Source: Pythium myriotylum
Taxonomy: Eukaryota > Oomycota > Peronosporomycetes > Pythiales > Pythiaceae
NCBI GenBank assembly: GCA_023091665.1
Contig: JALJCQ010000026.1
Location: 372,001 to 436,000 of the forward strand
Direction of reading: 5' to 3'
Length of the DNA stretch: 64,000 nucleotides
This document shows positions 59,226 through 64,000 of the stretch, piece after piece. A program made the translations under genes and the position numbers. Position 1 is the stretch's first letter. Each line of letters begins with the position of its first letter. The notes below the pieces were generated by a model that was not told the DNA's origin, did no database searches, and saw only the letters and a program-made list of their open reading frames with translations.

Positions 59226-60810
59226 TCACCACGGATCCTCGCTGATGCCATATCCTCTCGTCGATGCCCGAGCCATGGCATGATTGTTCTGCGTGGCAGT
59301 TCGATAGGCCTGTTCGGCCAGGACCCGGAGTTGGTTCATCTGCATCAGCAGTTGGTCACGCGACGACAAGCTTGGCGAGCCAGGCTCCCCGGATAGATGC
59401 GGATTGTTGACAATCAGTGCATCGGGATGCGCTTCATCTCGTCGCATCAGCTCTCCTTCACCCACGAAACTTGAATCACTCCGCGAGGTGTCTGTGCTAC
59501 CCAACGAGTCCAATTGCTTCCACTCACTCGGGAACTTGCCCATCGTGCGACTTCTCAACCGTGGCGTTCTCCCCAGAACTGCACCTGGCAGTTCACCACA
59601 CCCACGTACATTAGCAACATGTTCCCAACGGGCAAAGTCTGCTCCATTCATCTGGTTCGTCATTGCGATGCAATTCTTGCAAAACAACGTCGGCATCTTC
59701 CGAACTTCTCCGTTAACAATATACGTGAGCTTGCGCATGGTCTTGCACCGCGAGCAAACAGTTGTCAAACATAATTCGCAAGTCGAGGACGGACGAAAAG
59801 AACCGAGCCTGCTCTCGCACAAGGCGCAACAGGGTTTCCCCTCGGCGCATGTGCTGACGACGGCTGTGTCGCCTGGGATTCTGGACTTTCGCACGCGGCT
59901 GCGGATGCTGGCTTTGGCTTCAGCATCGCGCATCAGCCAAGTGAGCTTCTTGTTGCTCGAGCTCCAGACCGACTTCCAAAAGCCAATGAGGCCGTTGGTT
60001 ACGGACATCAGAGCCACCACATCTAGAACATTCCCCGCCGGCTCCACAAACGACTTCATGAACACTTCGACAGTGTTGTGAGCCACCTGCTTGAAAAGAA
60101 AGCACGAAGATATCTTGCCGCGTAGAATCCCAAGATGCTCAAGACCCGGACATGAAGGAAGTATCACCGAGTGCATCGTGTGGTACCCGTATCTTTCTCC
60201 ATGGGGGTCAATGTATGTTCCCTGTCGATTCGATGAACGTGAAATCGCGTGGCTTCGTAATTGCATTCACGCTCGCTGGATGAGCCTTAACGAACCACTT
60301 GATCGCGAGAAACCTGTACGGATCCTCCATGTTTGGATGGTGGATGCAGTGTAACAGCTCCGAATCAACGATTTCATCGTCCACATACGTTGTCTTGACT
60401 TTAATTGCATCCATGTCGGGTGAGATGACGCCGTACATGACGTCATCGAGACTACCGACAATAGTGCCGACGCCGAGCAGCTTGGGTAGCGTCCATTCAG
60501 TGATTGCAAACGCGCTAGTCGATGACGATGACCAACGAGCTTCAATCACACCGTTAGCGTTTCTCGCTGTTGGCGCGTTGGAGGACGCCGCGGCCTCTCG
60601 ATCACGCCTCTTGTAGACCGTGATATTATCTCGTTTCTTTGCCACTTTCCAGAGTTTCATGTCCATTCTGCGGTTCTCTTTGTGAACGAAATCGTCGTAC
60701 TCGTCAATCGTCTCGAGTAGCACATCCATTGCCGTACGCTCATGCTCGTCACTCTGTTGTTGTGATAAGTGCAGTGGCTCAAACGGCCTCGGCGCGAGAG
60801 GAAACTTCAT
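59226..60810 (-). pseudogene. START/FYVE-like protein, member 22, one-base frameshift
   Basis: On the - strand the first frame starts at ATG 60810 (MKFPLAPRPFEPLHLSQQQ) and runs to RDFTFIESTG. It would then stop after three residues (NIH). The frame one base on continues exactly in register with paralogues: TYIDPHGERYGYHTMHSV, VEPAG, NKKLTW, then the FYVE-like finger (CALC, CELC, CSRC, CKNC) and QLLMQMNQLRVLAEQAYRT. One extra base within 60218-60222 (TTCCC on +) accounts for it, with no residue gained or lost compared with member 21. Apart from that the gene looks intact, so this is a very recent mutation or a base-calling error. A 28-codon upstream extension to 60894 is not counted. Confidence 0.87.
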
Positions 60811-62100
60811 GGCCTCTGATCGAAAACTTGAGAACTGCGAGTGGAGAGAAGAATCCCGGTGGGAATTTAGAAGGAGCACGACGACCGATGACAACCAGTC
60901 AGGTCATCTGCCTTCCTACACCTTGTGGCCATCACAGTCCAGTGGGTTCGGAAGGCGATGGGCGCCAGTCGCGTCGACAGCTAGGCTTCGCTTTAGTGAA
61001 GCAGAATCAAGTACCAGTAGTTGAGGCGAGCAAATCCACTCTCTGTGACTCCTGTTCTCGAAATCTACAACAAATGGTCCGCCGGACCAGATGAGATCTC
61101 CGATAGTTTGAGTTGGCAGCTGTCAGTCAACCTTAACGTCGTCCACGAGTTGCGATGGTTTACGCAAGTGTCATATCCAGCAGATACCTGCAAGTTTCGA
61201 AAGATTTGTCGGTACGTACAGTGTTGGAGACCTCAACTAGGGCGAGTGAGGCGAGGGTGAGGCGTTGAATCGATGCAAACGAACTGGTTACATCAGCTGA
61301 TGATCCCGTTCGCGACCGACAATGTAGGAGAAGGGTTGCATATCTGCAAAGGCCAACACGTGGCACGCTCATCAAACGCTGCGTAGAGTAGGACCCGCTA
61401 CATCTTCGTAGGTTGCCGCGTGCTACAATTCCACATGGATCCACTCTTTCTCGCGTGAGTTTCTTCGTGTGCCTCCTGAGATGTGAAGTTGTTGAGCCTG
61501 GACGTCTGTCTGCTTGTCGGTTCTATACAGAACTAGTTCATTCGCATCTTTTCCACAAGAGTGGCCCTCCAAAGCATGGACAAGACGGCGGTGAGGCACA
61601 TGGAGCCAGTTTTTGTTGCACAAAACTCAGTCGGTTTATGGCGACGACGTAATAAAACGTAGAGGCACCACGAAATACAGTAAACGGTTCATCACAGCTT
61701 GGCAGCCGAGCGAAGTTGTTGAAGAAGATCACACTCTCGTTGAAAACCCCGAGGCCCGGCCAGTGATGCAATGAAATCACGTGAGATGGCTTGACTTCGA
61801 CTTAGGATGGCGCTGGCGACGCCCGTGGAACCATGAAACTGCTTTATAACCTCCTTCTCCCGCAACGACTCGTCTCACATCACTTCTCTGGCGTCGATCA
61901 GCGGTGTGTCAGCTATCAAACTCCATGTGCAGTCGGTCATTCGATCCTCGGAAGCTGCTTCGCGAATATTACTATTGTCTGGCTGGTCCGTGGGTTACGT
62001 TCTGACCGTACCCCTCTCGAAGTTCGGAATCGAACTTAGCCTCGTCGCTTGTCTCTGAGGAAAGCACTTTTCCAATCGCTCTCGAAAAAGCGCTTTCACC
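60811..62100. other. 1.3-kb region at the right edge of the array
   Basis: No gene is recognised. It marks the change from the START/FYVE array to the unrelated gene pair on the right. GCACTTTTCCAATCG at about 62065-62080 is a partial Inr/FPR match upstream of the next gene. Confidence 0.5.
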
Positions 62101-63039
62101 ATGGACCCGCTCAATGGGAATGCACCAACTGATGTAGATGGCGCGCCGCGCCCTCGCGACGCCAAGAAGCGCAAGTTCGCTCACACGAACGAGGCGCAGC
62201 GACGGGCCATGGTCGAGTGGCTGGAGCTGCCGGGCAATTTCTTGCTGCTGACCGCGCCCTCGGGCGCCGCGGGCTTGCGGCAGCCGAGCGGCAAGAAGAT
62301 CAAGAAGACGGACGGCTTCCGCGCGCTCATGCACCACGTCAACGCCGTGGCGGGCGCGAGCTGGACCATGGACGTGACCAAGAGCCGCTTCGAGAGCTTC
62401 CTCACGAGCTACCGCAAAGTGCGCGCGCTGGCGCAGCAGCCGGGCTTCGAGGTGACCGAGAACGACCGCTCGCGAGGCATCACTGACCGCAGCCAGAAGC
62501 TCAACGCCATGTGCATGCTCTATGACCGCATCGACGCGCTGTACGATCCCAAACCGCCGCTCCAAGCTGACGAGGTAGGCGACGTTGAGCTTCGCGATCC
62601 CACGCAAGAATTTCCTGATACTGTTGGCGAGTCGGTTTCGGAATCGGCGTCGGCGGCCATCGACATGATGGAGGGCATTGCGGCCAGCAGCAACGCAAGT
62701 GAGACTTCCAACGGTGCCAATACCCCGACGAGAAGCCAGCCTGCTGAAGAGACTGCTGCGCCGGTTGATCGCACGGGCGACCCGCCTCTGTCGCCGTCGC
62801 CGAGTGTTGCGCTGTCTGAGGATTACGCGCTCAAGCAACTCGCCATCGAACGTGAACGCCTTGAACTCTTGCAAGAGCAACTTGCCATCCAGAAGCGCGA
62901 GCTTGACTTGCGCGAGCGCGAACTTCAGCAGCAAGAGGAGGAGCGGCGCTTTGCGCTCAGGACCGAGCTCGCATCCAAACTCATCCAGGCAGGGAAGAGC
63001 GTCGACGACGTCAAAGAAATATTGGCGCTTATCGCGTAA
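62101..63039 (+). CDS. predicted Myb/SANT-like DNA-binding protein with coiled-coil tail
   Basis: A 312-aa intronless gene. Residues about 20-140 are basic and helical with SGKKIKKTDGFRALMHHVNA, then WTMDVTKSRFESFLTSYRKV. This follows the W-x-K-x-R-x-x-S-Y-x-x-Y-K pattern of Myb/SANT-like domains common in oomycete multicopy proteins. A Ser/Thr/Pro-rich linker (about 170-240) follows. The C-terminus (about 240-312) is a strong heptad coiled coil (LAIERERLELLQEQLAIQKR and on), suited to dimerisation. It is probably nuclear. It is tail-to-tail with the BED protein, with 37 bp between the stops. It could be a host gene or an accessory gene of a DNA transposon. The domain call is pattern-based, not searched. 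Confidence 0.75.
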   Translation: MDPLNGNAPTDVDGAPRPRDAKKRKFAHTNEAQRRAMVEWLELPGNFLLLTAPSGAAGLRQPSGKKIKKTDGFRALMHHVNAVAGASWTMDVTKSRFESFLTSYRKVRALAQQPGFEVTENDRSRGITDRSQKLNAMCMLYDRIDALYDPKPPLQADEVGDVELRDPTQEFPDTVGESVSESASAAIDMMEGIAASSNASETSNGANTPTRSQPAEETAAPVDRTGDPPLSPSPSVALSEDYALKQLAIERERLELLQEQLAIQKRELDLRERELQQQEEERRFALRTELASKLIQAGKSVDDVKEILALIA

Positions 63040-63076
63040 CCACCCATAGGCACGATGGTTGGACGTAGCTGTTCGA
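63040..63076. other. 37-bp gap between convergent stops
   Basis: The gap is very short, so the transcripts must overlap or share a compact 3' region. Confidence 0.7.
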
Positions 63077-63787
63077 CTAGATACCTTGGTTCGGGCCTGG
63101 ATCGCCCCCGGAGTTGAAGTGCGCGAGAAACTCGAGCCGCATCTCGTCGTCAAGGACGTTGTACATTGCGGCTTCGCGGTCGTTATACGTGAAGTGCTTG
63201 ACGAGGGCGAAACGCCTCGACGGCGCCACGAGGTCTTTATAGTTAGCGAGGAAATGCGAGATCGCGAGTTGGTTCACTGTGAGTTGGGGCACACTCGCAG
63301 CGCCGTCGTCGTAGCGTCGCCGTTTACTTCTCGCTCTTCTCGCGCGATGCGAGTTGCTTTCCTCACTCTCACCGTCGTGCTTCCCATCCAGAGCTTCATC
63401 CGCCGACACGCGGCCGTCTTCTTCTTCTGCTTGCGCGCCTTCTTCGCCAGCGTCGGCCGCCAAACTCGGTCGCTTGCGCTGTACTTCAAAGAACTCCTGG
63501 GGATGCGTCGACTTGAGGTGGCGCAGCGCCGCGCTCGTGGTGCCGCCCTTGAACGAGAACACGGCGTCGCAGTACTTGCACGCGCGCAGGTCGAACTCGA
63601 GCCCGCTGGCGCGGTCCACGGCGTGGCGGAAGGGCACGGTGTGGCGGTAGGAGCAGCTGCGCTTGCGCCGCTCCTCGCGCGCGGCCTTGCGGATCATGCC
63701 GACGGCGTCGGCCGCCGGCTCCTCGCTCTCGCTGCCCAGCGGCGCCGCCAGCGCGTCCACGACGCCGTCGTTGGCGACGTCGCCCAT
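63077..63787 (-). CDS. BED-type zinc-finger protein
   Basis: 236 aa on the - strand from MGDVANDGVVDALAAPLGSE. The finger has CKYC (about residue 70), then GGTTSAALRHLKSTH, giving C-x2-C...H-x4-H as in BED fingers of hAT-type transposases and of proteins derived from them. An acidic/basic low-complexity linker (about 105-165) is followed by a conserved-looking helical end (LTVNQLAISHFLANYKDLV to FLAHFNSGG). The hAT catalytic core and dimerisation domain are absent, so it is either a truncated transposase gene or a domesticated finger protein. The frame is clean throughout. It is inferred to be nuclear and DNA-binding. Confidence 0.75.
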   Translation of the reverse strand: MGDVANDGVVDALAAPLGSESEEPAADAVGMIRKAAREERRKRSCSYRHTVPFRHAVDRASGLEFDLRACKYCDAVFSFKGGTTSAALRHLKSTHPQEFFEVQRKRPSLAADAGEEGAQAEEEDGRVSADEALDGKHDGESEESNSHRARRARSKRRRYDDGAASVPQLTVNQLAISHFLANYKDLVAPSRRFALVKHFTYNDREAAMYNVLDDEMRLEFLAHFNSGGDPGPNQGI

Positions 63788-64000
63788 CGTCGCCCCTAAT
63801 GATGCCGCTTGTTTCCTCAGGCTTGGTCCTGTCGAGCGAATACCGGTCGTGAACCGGTTAATCCGTAACCAAGGTTACACCCGAGCCTCACAGAATGATG
63901 GTCCTGTCAACTGGTGGTAGTATTACTACTCGCTCGATACTACAGTTTGTTCGCGCTCTAAGCCGGACCCCTGATGTATCGAAGCAACGGGTCAAATAAA
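63788..64000. other. right edge of the window
   Basis: This is the 5' flank of the BED gene. It has small dyads (AACCGGTT near 63852; GTAACC-AA-GGTTAC at about 63868-63881; GTAGTAT...ATACTAC at about 63916-63944). None matches the left flank of the gene pair well enough to call terminal inverted repeats. Confidence 0.5.

Noticed and set aside
61960..63900. Complete DNA transposon around the Myb-like/BED pair
   Set aside because: The GGTTAC words on both sides are too short and imperfect for terminal inverted repeats, and no target duplication could be placed within the window.

Overview
The window is nuclear DNA of an oomycete, most likely a Peronosporales/Pythiales species. The grounds are long intronless genes for START-plus-FYVE-like proteins, which are expanded in oomycetes, and copies of the oomycete Inr/FPR core promoter (consensus about GCTCATTYYNCAWTTT) just upstream of many start codons. 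A Mutator-like element with an oomycete-style transposase remnant also fits. The species cannot be fixed from sequence alone.

About 95 percent of the window (1-60,810) is one tandem array of a single family. I count 22 members plus at least one degenerate relic. Members 1-19 are on the + strand and members 20-22 on the - strand, so 19 and 20 converge. The shared layout, for a usual length of 500-560 aa, is: an N-terminal START-like lipid-binding fold (about residues 1-280, with boxes such as RENxKIY, VGSLxGSxEDAMYG, GLKWxxR, RDLVYVEASG, ERVGYxxxHSV, SDPGG, NKKLAW); an atypical FYVE-like finger with four CxxC pairs (about 300-350); a variable, often acidic tail; and a C-terminal box like LLRQMxxLRxQAExTYxxTxxQ, predicted to be helical. 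No signal peptide or membrane segment is visible. In eukaryotes generally, START domains bind lipids and FYVE fingers bind PI3P on endosomes. Here the basic RRHHCR motif is absent, so PI3P binding is doubtful.

Two subfamilies are visible. Subfamily A (about 78-44,557) starts with a PLSPEQCxxYE-like segment. Subfamily B (about 45,028-60,810) starts with MKFPLxxRPFxPVELSPxQ or a divergent form of it. The array is turning over. Members 10 and 22 carry frameshifts, and member 12 has a 172-bp deletion. Member 17 has an in-frame TGA before its conserved tail, members 15 and 18 lack the C-terminal box, and a relic lies at 6.3-7.1 kb. Members 12 and 13 are essentially identical over 1.4 kb of coding sequence but differ in their flanks, which suggests gene conversion.

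Mobile DNA is limited. An 801-bp Mutator-like element with about 156-bp terminal inverted repeats sits exactly at the stop codon of member 9 (26,564-27,364). A broken RNase H gene lies at 31.0-31.5 kb. The right end (62.1-63.8 kb) leaves the array. It holds two intact tail-to-tail genes: a predicted Myb/SANT-like DNA-binding protein with a coiled-coil tail, and a BED zinc-finger protein. No rRNA, tRNA or CRISPR array was found.
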